A DNA stretch of 64,000 bases from Halomonas sp. ALS9 (lineage in GTDB: Bacteria; Pseudomonadota; Gammaproteobacteria; Pseudomonadales; Halomonadaceae). A program made the position numbers and the translations under genes. The notes beneath the pieces are model-generated. The model had not been told where the DNA came from, did not search any database, and saw nothing but the letters and a program-made list of their open reading frames with translations. Location of the stretch: the NCBI RefSeq assembly GCF_001651035.1, contig NZ_LXRG01000192.1, positions 558,001 through 622,000 of the forward strand, in the 5' to 3' direction. Of this stretch, positions 17,898 through 27,309 are shown in pieces. The first letter of the stretch is position 1. The number at the start of each line of letters is the position of its first letter.

Positions 17898-19880
17898 CTA
17901 CGCAAACTCGATCTCTAACCTCCCCGAGTGCGCCGCTGGCCGGGCGCTGCAGAGCAGGATTTCCCCGTCTGGTGCAGATATGCCATTCGGATAGGTAACT
18001 TCCCCCTGCACTAACAAACAGGCACACTCGCCACAGCTCCCGCTTCTGCACCCATAGGCAGGCTGAAGCCCGGCTTTCTCGGCGGTTTCTAACAGGCTTT
18101 CGCCCGGCTGCCAGTGGGTAACGACGTTTGAATTGGCAAAGCTGACTTCTACCGCCTGTTCTGCAACGGGCGCTGTAAACGCTTGTGCCAGCGCTGAAGG
18201 GCCAAACGCTTCCGTGTGTATCTGCGCGGCTGATAACCCGAGCTCTAACGCCTCCTGATGGTAGCGCTGAACAAAAGCCGCGGGGCCACAAAGATAGAGC
18301 TGCACCTCGGCAAGCGCCTGCTCGCTAAGGAACTGTTCACTAAGAGCACGTTCCAGCGACACCCGACCAGCCATCCACTCTTTTCGAGCAGTCGCCGCAC
18401 CCGTTACATGGCGCCGCAAACGCAGCCCTCGCTGCTCAAGGTCGAGCAGCTCCTCACCGAAAGGCGCCTCAGCCATAGCGCGTACGCTCTGAACTAACGT
18501 CACCGGGCCACGGCCTGCAGCGGTTAGCTCATGGGCCAGGCTGACTAACGGCGTAATACCGATGCCGCCGCCCAGTAGCACCCAGTGGGCGCGCTCCACC
18601 CCGCTGGCCGCCGCTGTAAACGAACCCGTTGGTTGACTGACGGCTAGCTCCGAGCCCACTTTTAGCGCTTGGTGCAAGTAACGCGAGCCTTCTCCGTCTG
18701 CCTTGATACTGATGCGGTAGCTCTTTTCGCGGCGACTGCCGGATAGCGTATAGCTGCGCACCAGCGGCGTGCCATCCAGACGCGGCACACGCAGCATGAT
18801 GAACTGCCCAGCTTCAAAAGGAGCCAGCGCTATGCCCTGCTGACAACTCTGCAAGTAGAAAGAGCGAATCTCGGGTGTCTCCTCCACCACGGCGGTCACC
18901 TGAACACGCTGTAGAGCGGAAGGCGCAAGCGCCTGCCAGGGCCCATGGGGTTCAGCCTCAACTGCTACTGCACCTGCATGACTACGCCAGCGCAAGGCCC
19001 CCGGTCGCCACACGATATGCCGTGGCGTTAAACACCAGTAGCGTTCAGCGCCGGGATAACGCGCCCCAGCGCTCTCCTCGTCCACCAGCCGCGCTTCACC
19101 GGAGAGGTGCAGCACATCGCCGCTGACAAAATCAGGTATTACCAATGCAGCGCGACCGCTGGCCAGCACGTTGCCCAGGGTGTTGAAGAACTGATTGCCT
19201 GCAAAGTCAGGCAGGATCAGATCAGCCCCCTGGCGGCGAATAAACCCCGCTTGCCCACCGCGATGGGAGGCGTCCACCTGCACGCCCTGGTCGGTAGGCG
19301 CATAACTCCCCACAAACGCCGTTAACGCCCGATCAATATGCGCCAGCAACGGCTCTGGCAACTGATCAATGGTCGCGTCGCGCAAGGTTAGCACGGGGCC
19401 CGGCTGGGGCTGCACCGACCTCATCACCGACCAGTCGTGAATGTACTGCGGGCAATTACCGAAGGCGTGAACGACGTCTAGCTGCCATTGACCTGCTGAA
19501 CCCCGCAACACGCCATTGACCCGATTACGCCGGCGCGTGGGTAGCTCGATACCCAGCATCCCCAGGCTAGCACCGCTGGTAAGCAGCGGTATAAGGGGGT
19601 CATCTGCAGGCGGGGTTATGGCGAGATCGAGCCGTGTTTCGTCAGAAGCCTGAACAAACCCCGGCGCCCCCTCCAACAGCGTGATCCACGGCCAGCCGTC
19701 ACTGTCCACCGCGGCCGCAGCCACAAACGGCAGTTGAGGAAAAAAGTGCTGCAGTTGGGGCGTTAGAAAGGGCCGCATCACCTTGCTGCCAATCTGCGCC
19801 ATCTGTTGCTCCACCCCGACCACGCGCTGCAGGGCAAGCTCGCCCGCGTGCCACGGGCTGGTAGTAACGGCGTTTTCCAC
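17898..19880 (-). CDS. Pyridoxamine-phosphate-oxidase-like / ferredoxin-reductase / 2Fe-2S fusion protein
   Basis: This 660-residue protein joins three modules. The first ~200 residues form a split-barrel PPOX-like flavin domain (PFVAAAAVDSDGWPWITLLEG). Residues about 325-550 are an FAD/NAD(P)H reductase (RSYTLSGSRREKSYRIS, VLLGGGIGITPLVSLAHEL, LYLCGPAAFVQ). The C-terminus from about 575 is a plant-type [2Fe-2S] domain with the cluster Cys residues in GCRSGSCGECACLL and LCSARP. It should carry electrons from NAD(P)H through FAD to the iron-sulfur centre, perhaps to the fused flavin barrel. It is the last gene of a run with a GST and two LysR genes. Confidence 0.88.
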   Translation of the reverse strand: MENAVTTSPWHAGELALQRVVGVEQQMAQIGSKVMRPFLTPQLQHFFPQLPFVAAAAVDSDGWPWITLLEGAPGFVQASDETRLDLAITPPADDPLIPLLTSGASLGMLGIELPTRRRNRVNGVLRGSAGQWQLDVVHAFGNCPQYIHDWSVMRSVQPQPGPVLTLRDATIDQLPEPLLAHIDRALTAFVGSYAPTDQGVQVDASHRGGQAGFIRRQGADLILPDFAGNQFFNTLGNVLASGRAALVIPDFVSGDVLHLSGEARLVDEESAGARYPGAERYWCLTPRHIVWRPGALRWRSHAGAVAVEAEPHGPWQALAPSALQRVQVTAVVEETPEIRSFYLQSCQQGIALAPFEAGQFIMLRVPRLDGTPLVRSYTLSGSRREKSYRISIKADGEGSRYLHQALKVGSELAVSQPTGSFTAAASGVERAHWVLLGGGIGITPLVSLAHELTAAGRGPVTLVQSVRAMAEAPFGEELLDLEQRGLRLRRHVTGAATARKEWMAGRVSLERALSEQFLSEQALAEVQLYLCGPAAFVQRYHQEALELGLSAAQIHTEAFGPSALAQAFTAPVAEQAVEVSFANSNVVTHWQPGESLLETAEKAGLQPAYGCRSGSCGECACLLVQGEVTYPNGISAPDGEILLCSARPAAHSGRLEIEFA

Positions 19881-19937
19881 TCTCGACTCCTGGCGGGCAG
19901 ATCGTCCGCTCCGTGTTAAGGCGTTGTGTCAGTTAGC

Positions 19938-20573
19938 TCAGCGCACCAGGCCTACTTGGGTAACCGCCATAGGCACAAAGCCTTCCAGCGCTTCGATACG
20001 CTGCAGCCAAGTACGGATATGCGGGTAGGGTTCCAGCGACACATTGCCTTCGGGGGCGTGAGCGATATAGCTGTAGAGCGAAACCTCCGCCAGCGTAGCC
20101 TGCTCTCCCGCCAAGAAGGGCTGATCAGCCAAGTGAGCATCGATAATTTCAAACAGCGCGTGGGCATCGGCAATCAGCGGTTCAGGTTCGAACGGAGCAT
20201 TAAAGACCGTCACCAAACGAGCCTTCATAGCGGAGTTCGCCAACGGCCCTGCCGCCACGGACAGCCAGCGCTGCACCTGGGCTTGACTCAGCGGATCGTC
20301 CGGCAGCCAGCGGCCAGTGCCTTGCCCAGAACCATAGCGGCGCTCCAGATAGACCAGAATGGCATTGGAATCCGCCAGGATCACCCCCTGGTCATCAAGC
20401 ACCGGCACCTGCGCGAAAGCGTTCAGATTCAGGAAAGGCGACGCTTTGTGCTCGCCTGCGGCAAGATCGACATCAATAAAAGTGGCGGGCAAGCCAAGCA
20501 GCGAAAGCATCAGCTCAATACGGTGGCAGTGACCGGAAAGCGGGTGGCGATAAACCTTGATAGCGTTAGACAT
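19938..20573 (-). CDS. Glutathione S-transferase family protein
   Basis: The 211-residue protein has an N-terminal thioredoxin fold (KVYRHPLSGHCHRIELMLSLLGLP) with the cis-Pro and SNAIL motif (DSNAILVYLERRYG), and an all-helical C-terminal domain. It resembles the small GSTs that often sit with the PPOX-ferredoxin reductase fusion, which follows 57 bp downstream on the same strand. A role in detoxifying an electrophile is likely but the substrate is unknown. Confidence 0.9.
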   Translation of the reverse strand: MSNAIKVYRHPLSGHCHRIELMLSLLGLPATFIDVDLAAGEHKASPFLNLNAFAQVPVLDDQGVILADSNAILVYLERRYGSGQGTGRWLPDDPLSQAQVQRWLSVAAGPLANSAMKARLVTVFNAPFEPEPLIADAHALFEIIDAHLADQPFLAGEQATLAEVSLYSYIAHAPEGNVSLEPYPHIRTWLQRIEALEGFVPMAVTQVGLVR

Positions 20574-20708
20574 GGGTTGGCTCCCTGAATTAGCTGTTTA
20601 AGAACTGGCGAACGTCAAAGCCGTTAGCGACGTTGTCTATCCTGAGCGAAAACAGGAACCGCAAGAATGGTGGTTTTTAACAACAGAAAATTGCGCTGGA
20701 TGAAATAA

Positions 20709-21617
20709 TCAGTTGACCAACTGCTTCCGCAGCCAGGGGGTCGCAAGTTCCAAAAATGTCATAACGCTGGCAGGTGCCCGTATGCCAAGGGCGTAGGTCA
20801 ACGCCAGGGAGTGCGCCGCGGGCCAGAGTGATTCAGCGACAGGTTCGAGCAGCCCCTGCTGGCAAGCCCGGCGCGCCTCTAGCTGATAGCAGCACACAAT
20901 ACCCGCGCCCTCAATGGCGGCCCGCAGCGCGGCACTAGATGCGCTAATGGTCAGCCTCGGTTCAAAACGCAGGGATTGGCCTCCAGCCAACCGCCAAACG
21001 GACGCCAGCCCCTCCTGTGAGCAGTGAATAAGCGCGTGGCGGGCCAGGCTACTCAGGCTATCCGGCCGCCCTGCCTTATTTAGATAGCGGGGGCTGGCAA
21101 ACAAGCCAATGCGCAAATCGCCCAGCTGCCTGGCGTAAACGGCGGCAGGCAGCGGCCCGCGCATCAGGTGAAGGTGCGGCGGTGCTTGCGTTCCAATTCG
21201 GTGGGAGTGCTCATCGGCCAGCAGGCAGACCTTCAATGCCGGGTGCTGCGCTTGCAACCGCAGCAACAGAGGCAGCAAGAGGGGTTCTAGCAACGACTGG
21301 GGTGCCTGCAAACGTAGCGTGCCGTTAAGCTCGCGGTGCTCCTGGCGCGCGCTGGTTTCGGCGTCGGTTACCGTGTGGATCAGCGGGTCGGCGTGTTCGC
21401 GTAACCGCTCGCCCGCCGCCGTCAACGAACTCCCCCTGGTCGAGGTAGTGATCAAAGCGACACCCAGGCGCTGCTCCTGAGCGCGCAGCAAGCGGTGGAG
21501 CTTGGGCGACGACACGCTGCTCGCTTCAGCCGCGGCCTGCACGCTGCCGTGCTTGGCAACGGCAGATAGTGCCGTTAAGGCTTCAAAGCGCAGCGGCGAT
21601 TCAGGGAGGAGCGCCAT
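20709..21617 (-). CDS. LysR-family regulator (second gene of a coupled LysR pair)
   Basis: The 302-residue protein has a LysR winged helix at its N-terminus (ALTALSAVAKHGSVQAAAEASSVSSPKLHRLL) with an atypical recognition helix, and an effector domain from about residue 95. Its ATG is only 2 bp after the stop of the LysR gene upstream, so the two are probably translated together. The GST gene begins about 135 bp downstream. Confidence 0.88.
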   Translation of the reverse strand: MALLPESPLRFEALTALSAVAKHGSVQAAAEASSVSSPKLHRLLRAQEQRLGVALITTSTRGSSLTAAGERLREHADPLIHTVTDAETSARQEHRELNGTLRLQAPQSLLEPLLLPLLLRLQAQHPALKVCLLADEHSHRIGTQAPPHLHLMRGPLPAAVYARQLGDLRIGLFASPRYLNKAGRPDSLSSLARHALIHCSQEGLASVWRLAGGQSLRFEPRLTISASSAALRAAIEGAGIVCCYQLEARRACQQGLLEPVAESLWPAAHSLALTYALGIRAPASVMTFLELATPWLRKQLVN

Positions 21618-21619
21618 GG

Positions 21620-22567
21620 TCAGCCACGGTAGGCGAGCGCCGGGTCGGCACGCAGCTGCTCAGCAAGAAAATCAACGAAGGTGCGCACGCTGGCAGCGCG
21701 CCCACGGCCTGCCGTTACCCAAATATTGATAGGGATGGCCACTGGTTCGAAGCGCGTTAACACTCGCTGTACCCTACCTTCAGCTTCACTGGCAGCCACC
21801 TGGTAAGACAACAGCCGCGTAAGCCCGGCACCCGCCTCAACCGCCGTTAACGCCGCGTGAATAGCGCTGATGCGCAGCCGTGGCGAGGGCGTTACCTCAA
21901 TGCGCTTGCCCTCCTCCTCGAACCACCAGTGGCCGCTCAAGTTGCCGCCTTCAGCCACCACCGTGGGCAGCGTTTCCAGCTCAAGGGGGTGTGTCGGTTC
22001 GCCGTGTCGGGCTAACCACTCGGGGCTGGCGCAAACCACTTGGCGCACCTCACCAACCAGCACGGTCAAGTGTTGGCAATCCTCGGGCACATGCCCGATG
22101 CGCACCGCCACATCGACGCCCTCCTCCTGCAGGTTAACCGGCCGATCGATCAATTCGGCACGCACCTGCACCTCTGGGTATTGATCCAGATAAGCGACGA
22201 TTTGTGGGGTAACGAAGTACTCACCAAACAGCACCGGCGCGGTCACGTTTAAAAGACCGCGTGGAGTAAGATAGCTACCGGTCGCGGCGGCCTCAGCCTC
22301 GGAAAGCTGTGCAAGCACCTGCTGAGCATCCTCCAGATAACGACGCCCCGCCTCCGTTACGTGTACCTGCCGCGTAGTGCGCTGTAACAACGCAACGCCC
22401 AAGCGCGCTTCAAGCGCCGCCACCGCCCGAGTCACCCGAGGAGGCGACAGTTCAAGCTGCCGCGCGGCAACCGAAAAACTCTCTAGCTGAGCCACCGCTG
22501 CAAATACACGCATCTCTTCGAATCTATCCAAGTTCGCTCCAGGAACAGCGGTAGAAATAACTGCCAT
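21620..22567 (-). CDS. LysR-family regulator (first gene of a coupled LysR pair)
   Basis: The 315-residue protein has the standard LysR helix-turn-helix (MRVFAAVAQLESFSVAARQLELSPPRVTRAVAALEARLG) and an effector domain resembling the group that includes repressors of redox enzymes (MLxxxDVAVRIGHVPEDC-like region). It is the first of four genes transcribed leftwards: LysR, LysR, GST and the PPOX-reductase fusion. The likely targets are the two enzymes downstream. Confidence 0.88.
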   Translation of the reverse strand: MAVISTAVPGANLDRFEEMRVFAAVAQLESFSVAARQLELSPPRVTRAVAALEARLGVALLQRTTRQVHVTEAGRRYLEDAQQVLAQLSEAEAAATGSYLTPRGLLNVTAPVLFGEYFVTPQIVAYLDQYPEVQVRAELIDRPVNLQEEGVDVAVRIGHVPEDCQHLTVLVGEVRQVVCASPEWLARHGEPTHPLELETLPTVVAEGGNLSGHWWFEEEGKRIEVTPSPRLRISAIHAALTAVEAGAGLTRLLSYQVAASEAEGRVQRVLTRFEPVAIPINIWVTAGRGRAASVRTFVDFLAEQLRADPALAYRG

Positions 22568-22628
22568 ATTTTACATCGCCACCAGCGGATAAAATAATGC
22601 CCTCCGCTTAACCGCCCTCACAAGGCGC

Positions 22629-23666
22629 TTAACTTACGTTTTCTTCCACCCACTGATCTAGTTTCATCGTGACATCTTCGACAGTGACCATCGCCATTGC
22701 CCCATCGAATTCAGCTTTGGCGCCCCAGCGGGCCTGAGATACGGTCTTGCCAGTGAATTTTTCTAGCGCTTCTGAATAACGGTTAACACACCATTGCACA
22801 GAGCTATAAGGGCCTGACCGATGAGGATTACTGGCAGCAAACAGGCCTAACACGTCGGTACCCACCGCGCTGGCTATATGCGCGGGGCCGGTATCCGGCG
22901 CGACCAGCAAGTCAGCGTGAGTCAGTAGTGCCGTTAGCTGTTTGAGATTATCCTGGCCGCAAATATTGGTGGGCACCTCTTTCATGCTAGCGGTGATCGC
23001 CTCGCAGTACTCTATCTCGGTGGGAGATGGGCTACCGACCAACAGCACATTCATATCATGCTGCCGAATAGCGTAGTCAGCTAAATGTGCGTAGCGATCG
23101 ACGCTCCAGTTCCGCAAGGAATGGCTGGCACAAGGGCTGATGACAAGGTTTTTACGATGAGGGTCTAGCTTGGCCCAGGCAAATTCATGATCCCCTTCTT
23201 CAAGCGGAATGGACCATCTCGGAGGGGCAGCAGTAAGCCCAATCGGCTCAAGAAAACTGGCAAGACAATCCCTGACATGCTGTTGCGGCGCAGGGGCTAT
23301 GCGGCAATTAATAAACAAGCTATGGAGATCTTTACTACGGGCTTTATCGTAGCCCACTTTTAACTTAGCGGGCACCAGCGCAGCGACCAAATTAGCGCGT
23401 AAAGAGACCTGCATATGAAGCAAGACATCAAATCGTCGGCCTTGCATTGCCTGACGAAATTCATGGTAACCCCGCCAACCGGCATTTTTATTGAAAACAA
23501 TAAACTCCACACCCGGTATGTCACCCACTAATTTTTCCTCAAGCTTGCCAATTACCCAGACAATATGGGTATCTGGGTAACGCTCTTTAAGCTCTAAAAC
23601 AATAGGAATGACGTGGGTAACATCACCAATGGCAGACAAACGAAGCAAACAGATTGAATTAATCAA
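22629..23666 (-). CDS. Glycosyltransferase family 9 (heptosyltransferase-like)
   Basis: The 345-residue protein has the two-Rossmann GT-B layout of lipopolysaccharide heptosyltransferases: an N-terminal ICLLRLSAIGDVTHVIPI and the donor-binding LLVAPDTGPAHIASAVGTDVLGLFAASNP. It should transfer a heptose or related sugar to lipid A-core at the inner face of the inner membrane. The start is a TTG at 23666, chosen because AAGGGG lies 5 bp before it and the conserved family N-terminus begins right there; no ATG is available. A DUF6165 gene lies upstream on the same strand. Confidence 0.88.
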   Translation of the reverse strand: MINSICLLRLSAIGDVTHVIPIVLELKERYPDTHIVWVIGKLEEKLVGDIPGVEFIVFNKNAGWRGYHEFRQAMQGRRFDVLLHMQVSLRANLVAALVPAKLKVGYDKARSKDLHSLFINCRIAPAPQQHVRDCLASFLEPIGLTAAPPRWSIPLEEGDHEFAWAKLDPHRKNLVISPCASHSLRNWSVDRYAHLADYAIRQHDMNVLLVGSPSPTEIEYCEAITASMKEVPTNICGQDNLKQLTALLTHADLLVAPDTGPAHIASAVGTDVLGLFAASNPHRSGPYSSVQWCVNRYSEALEKFTGKTVSQARWGAKAEFDGAMAMVTVEDVTMKLDQWVEENVS

Positions 23667-23836
23667 TGGAACCCCTTGTTGTATTATTTTAATAATTGAG
23701 CTAAAAGCTGGACATATCGATAGCGACCATTCTCCTTGTAGCGATATAATATCCTTATTGTTAATTATCGAAGATAATAAAATAATAACTACCGAAGATG
23801 ACCAAACTTCAAAAGCACCTATCTATTAGCTTTCAC

Positions 23837-24229
23837 TCAATAAGCTGAATACGATTTCTCTTCTATAAGACGTGAACCCAGTAATACATTGACTTCTTTT
23901 TTGATTGCAGCACGCCTATCGTTAGTTAAATAGACAGAGCGAGCCAGCTCGATAAACGCGGGCCCAAAGTCCTGACTTTTCTCATGATCGCGAATGGAAT
24001 CTTCAATATCCCACAGCTGCTCATTGATGCTCCTCAGCTGGCCACGCAGTTCAGCTACTTCGGGGCTATCCGGTATCTCATCTTCCCATGCCTCACCTAA
24101 TTCATTTAGCTCTTGGTGAACATTTTCAAGCTTATGCTGATCTTTAATTCGCGCTGACTTAATCTCAAGGATGGTAATTTTGTCCAGCACCTCGCCAAAA
24201 GAAATCGCCACTTCCATTGCATCTGCCAT
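23837..24229 (-). CDS. DUF6165 family protein
   Basis: The product of about 130 residues starts at the ATG 24229 (an in-frame TTG lies two codons earlier). It is highly charged and helical: MEVAISFGEVLDKITILEIKSARI, then an Asp/Glu/Lys-rich coiled-coil-like middle and a C-terminal YLTNDRRAAIKKEVN. This pattern fits DUF6165, whose genes commonly lie next to LPS or glycan sugar transferases. Function is unknown. The next gene on this strand is the GT9 enzyme, 170 bp away across an AT-rich stretch. Confidence 0.7.
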   Translation of the reverse strand: MADAMEVAISFGEVLDKITILEIKSARIKDQHKLENVHQELNELGEAWEDEIPDSPEVAELRGQLRSINEQLWDIEDSIRDHEKSQDFGPAFIELARSVYLTNDRRAAIKKEVNVLLGSRLIEEKSYSAY

Positions 24230-24577
24230 TCTCAAACACCCTTATTTACTCGTGAAAATTAACCATTCCTGTGAACATAGAAACAGGGCCAATCCAAACC
24301 CATAAAACGAGCTTAGTGAGATGCCCTGCGCTCAATGGCACTTTTACGGTATCCCTCTCAGGACACGCCCGAACGCTTCAAGTTCCAAGGCGTATAAATC
24401 CACTCACTACACCTGTGCTAGGCTAAATTAAGCTTCACCGCTAACCGATGCCCCATCTGCACAGCCATTGATCAACAGGATTTAGGCAGCGCCTCTTTCC
24501 AACGTTGACAGAATTCTTATCGCCTCTCTTCGCGATTGCTCTATAGTCGAAGAATGCTAACCGGATGAGCCCAGCCT
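24230..24577. other. Intergenic region without recognised features
   Basis: These roughly 350 bp separate the divergent DUF6165 and PAS-GGDEF genes and should hold both promoters. A TTGACA at 24505-24510 is the best -35 candidate for the cyclase gene, but no well-spaced -10 follows. No repeats or gene were found. Confidence 0.3.
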
Positions 24578-25432
24578 ATGGCCGTTGACCTGCAAGCGCT
24601 CTACCCCAAACTGATTCATCTAATGCTGGACGCCGTCTTCGTGGTCGATAAAGACAACCAGATTGTCTTTGTGAGTGATGCCTGTGAGTCACTACTCGGT
24701 TACGCACCCCGCGAGTTGATTGGCACCCTGATTACTAACTACATGCACCCTGACGATTTAGCGGCCACACGGGACTCCATTGACCGTGTGATGAACGGCA
24801 AACCCCACATGGATTTCCGCAACCGCTATATCCGCAAGGACGGCGGCATCGTGCATATCCTGTGGGCTGCCCGCTGGTACGAAGAAGAAGGTGTGCGGAT
24901 CGGTGTCGCGCGAAATGTCACAGCGCTTATGCAGGCCGAGGAGGAACTACGCTATCTTGCTCACCATGATCCACTGACAAAGCTGACCAACCGAGCGCTA
25001 TTCTATGATCGGTTGGTCTCGGGGATAAGTGCGGCCCACCGTCACCAGAACATCCTGGCGTTGCTGTTTCTGGATATTAATGACTTCAAGGGCATCAATG
25101 ATGTTCATGGGCATGCCGCGGGAGACCGAGTGCTCTGCACGGTAGCCAGACGGTTGGAAGGCTGTGTGCGAGAGACGGATACAGTCGCCCGGATGGGCGG
25201 CGATGAATTCACAGTGCTATTAACGGATATCAAGTCGACGACGGCTGTGACGGAAAAGGTAGATCAGATACTCACCGTCATGAGCGAGCCATTAGGCGCT
25301 GAATTTGGCGAAGTGAGCATGCCATCTTGCAGCATCGGCGTGGCCTGTTATCCCGAAGATGGCAGGGACGCCGATACCCTGCTAAGCCGTGCAGATAGCC
25401 ATATGTATCAGATCAAAAGGCGCAATCGCTAG
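24578..25432 (+). CDS. PAS-GGDEF diguanylate cyclase
   Basis: The 284-residue protein has an N-terminal PAS domain (about 10-125, with DAVFVVDKDNQIVFVSDACESLLGY and the DFRNRYIRKDGG strand) and a GGDEF domain (about 125-283). The signature MGGDEFTVLL is intact, and the metal/GTP residues in LLFLDINDFKGINDVHGHAAGD are present, so it should make c-di-GMP. No RxxD inhibitory site is seen in the five residues before the signature. It is cytosolic, with no membrane segment, and probably senses a small ligand through PAS. Confidence 0.92.
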   Translation: MAVDLQALYPKLIHLMLDAVFVVDKDNQIVFVSDACESLLGYAPRELIGTLITNYMHPDDLAATRDSIDRVMNGKPHMDFRNRYIRKDGGIVHILWAARWYEEEGVRIGVARNVTALMQAEEELRYLAHHDPLTKLTNRALFYDRLVSGISAAHRHQNILALLFLDINDFKGINDVHGHAAGDRVLCTVARRLEGCVRETDTVARMGGDEFTVLLTDIKSTTAVTEKVDQILTVMSEPLGAEFGEVSMPSCSIGVACYPEDGRDADTLLSRADSHMYQIKRRNR

Positions 25433-25670
25433 CAGGCGACAAGCTTGCGGAAAACCAATATGGATCCGCAGCCCACTTAAGCAGCCTGCGCTAGGCCATT
25501 TTTAATGGAAAATTGACCGAATATACTTACTAATATTATAGAACATAGATATTGAGTCTACATGCCGCTAACATCCCTTAGCCGGCGTGCCGGAAAATGC
25601 AGTAGGTGCGCGAATCTTGAACATACAGCCTAATTTAAATTTATAATTTGGCGTCTCTACTTGAGGTGTT

Positions 25671-26189
25671 ATGATTCAGGGAGGATTGGTGCATAAATTC
25701 TATGTCGCTTTAGTGGCGTTTTTGCCAGTCGCCGCACATGCGAATGCTGTCTGGCCCGCGTTATATTTAGAAACTCGCCTATTTTCGTGGTGGGCAATAT
25801 CTGTAGGTTTATTGATCGAGTATCTTTTTGTACGAAAGTTGCTCCTTACTCCCCCTCAGAAAGCGGCGGCGGCAACAGTCACGGCAAATATCGCATCTGC
25901 AGTTTTGGGCGTCTTGCTTATTCCTTTAGCAGGTATTGCTTGGGAGGTATTTCCTGGGCTAGTTTTCTATCATGTATTCAATATGGGTACTTTTAACCCT
26001 ATTACGTGGTGTGCGACGTTCCTTCTGGCCTGCACAGTGAATGTGGCTATTGAAGGACTGGTGTATAAAAAAGTGTTTAGGCTTGGTTTTATCTTTAAAA
26101 GCAAGCTGTTCCTGTGGTTTATGCTGGCCAATGCCGCAAGCGTTGGTGTTGCTATGGCAAGTTTAGCAATGTATCCGGTGCAGCCATGA
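25671..26189 (+). CDS. Membrane protein of unknown function
   Basis: The 172-residue protein starts at an ATG with GAGGTG close upstream. It has a signal-like first helix (VHKFYVALVAFLPVAAHANA) followed by about four hydrophobic segments, near residues 35-55, 65-90, 105-125 and 145-165. The first helix ends in an AHANA sequence that could be a signal peptidase site. No family is recognised. The gene lies alone between the cyclase and an acetyltransferase gene. Confidence 0.6.
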   Translation: MIQGGLVHKFYVALVAFLPVAAHANAVWPALYLETRLFSWWAISVGLLIEYLFVRKLLLTPPQKAAAATVTANIASAVLGVLLIPLAGIAWEVFPGLVFYHVFNMGTFNPITWCATFLLACTVNVAIEGLVYKKVFRLGFIFKSKLFLWFMLANAASVGVAMASLAMYPVQP

Positions 26190-26298
26190 AACATAACCAA
26201 GCCATTAAATTCGCTCTCTTCGGTCGCCAGACGCGCGTTCCTTGCGCCGTTTATAGCGGGCGTTAAACCTAGCATGGAATCTAGAGCAGGAGTTATCG

Positions 26299-26745
26299 TT
26301 GGTAATAAATGAAGTACCACCTTTAGATGCACCGATGGATCTACTTCTTTTGGCGGATCCGTCTAAGGAGGCAGTCAAAAAGTACCTGGATCAATCTCGG
26401 TGTTTCGTAGCGTACTCCAAGGATATGGCAACTGGAGTTTGTGTCGTCAAACCGATCGCAGGAGGAGCGCAAGAGCTGATGAATATCGCCGTTTCGCCAG
26501 CGATCCAGCAGAAAGGTGTTGGCACGCGACTTCTAAAGCATGTTATTGAAAAAGCGAAAGAGTCAGGTGCACAGTTCCTAGAGGTTGGTACTGGCACTTT
26601 CGGTTATCAATTGACTTTCTACCAGCGGGAGGGCTTTAGAGTTAAACGCATCGATAAGGATTTCTTCTTGAAAAACTATCAAGAGCCAATCATTGAAAAT
26701 GGGGTTCAACACAGAGATATGCTTAGGTTGGCTCTTTATTTTTAG
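26299..26745 (+). CDS. GNAT-family N-acetyltransferase
   Basis: The 148-residue protein has the GNAT acetyl-CoA loop NIAVSPAIQQKGVGTRLLKHVIEKAKESGA and a late strand around TFYQREGFRVKRIDKDFF. It should transfer an acetyl group to an unknown amine. The start is a TTG at 26299, supported by AGGAG about 6 bp before it; the next in-frame ATG (residue 13) would cut into the first strand. No partner gene is evident. Confidence 0.8.
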   Translation: MVINEVPPLDAPMDLLLLADPSKEAVKKYLDQSRCFVAYSKDMATGVCVVKPIAGGAQELMNIAVSPAIQQKGVGTRLLKHVIEKAKESGAQFLEVGTGTFGYQLTFYQREGFRVKRIDKDFFLKNYQEPIIENGVQHRDMLRLALYF

Positions 26746-27105
26746 AGCGATGATTTTCGTCAACGAATGGTTTAACAAAATAGTGCACGCGTCAAATACG
26801 TGACTACGGCGTTGTATCAGTGCAGCCTAAAAATCCGCTCCTGGCAGGATGCCGCTACTAGCGAACCTGAGCGGCCTTTCACGATGGGCGGGAAACGGCC
26901 CATGGCTGCAATTAAGAGTCGCCCTGAAAAGGTCATTTTACACTATTCAAAACTTACCATTTGAAGGGTAGTAGGATACCTCGCGGCGGTGTGCCTACTC
27001 GCATTAATGGGGACAGAATATGAATCTACACAAATATGCCGCGTGCACGGAAATAACGTTGCTAGGCCTTACCATCCCCACTGTGCATCAACAGACTGCT
27101 TCGGA
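26746..27105. other. Intergenic region with no gene recognised
   Basis: No convincing open frame was found between the acetyltransferase and the XRE gene. A GGGGACAGAATATGAAT string at 27009 resembles the short repeats often seen near REP-associated transposases, and a related GGGGACGGGG string lies on the other side of the XRE/membrane pair near 27846. That is weak evidence only. Confidence 0.25.
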
Positions 27106-27309
27106 TCAGACGGCGTGGTTCTCATCATCAAAAATTCTCTCGATAGGCAAACCGAATGCGCGAGAAATCTGGAAAGCAAGTGGCAAACTGGGGTCGTACC
27201 TGCCATTTTCAATCGCGTTAATCGTCTGACGTGAGACGCCCAAGATCGTGGCCAATTTCTGCTGCGACCAGTTGTGCTGGGCTCGTAGCTCTTTAAGTTT
27301 GTTTTTCAT
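27106..27309 (-). CDS. Small XRE-family transcriptional regulator
   Basis: The 67-residue protein is a bare Cro/CI helix-turn-helix: KELRAQHNWSQQKLATILGVSRQTINAIENGRYDPSLPLAFQISRAFG, with a short acidic C-terminus (IERIFDDENHAV). Such proteins act as dimers and repress their own operon. Its ATG overlaps the stop of the membrane-protein gene upstream by 4 bp (ATGA), so the two are translationally coupled. Two palindromes upstream of the operon are the likely operators. Confidence 0.92.
   Translation of the reverse strand: MKNKLKELRAQHNWSQQKLATILGVSRQTINAIENGRYDPSLPLAFQISRAFGLPIERIFDDENHAV

Noticed and set aside
19926..20588. 220-residue plus-strand open frame antisense to the GST gene
   Set aside because: The GST protein on the minus strand has clear family motifs; the antisense frame has none.
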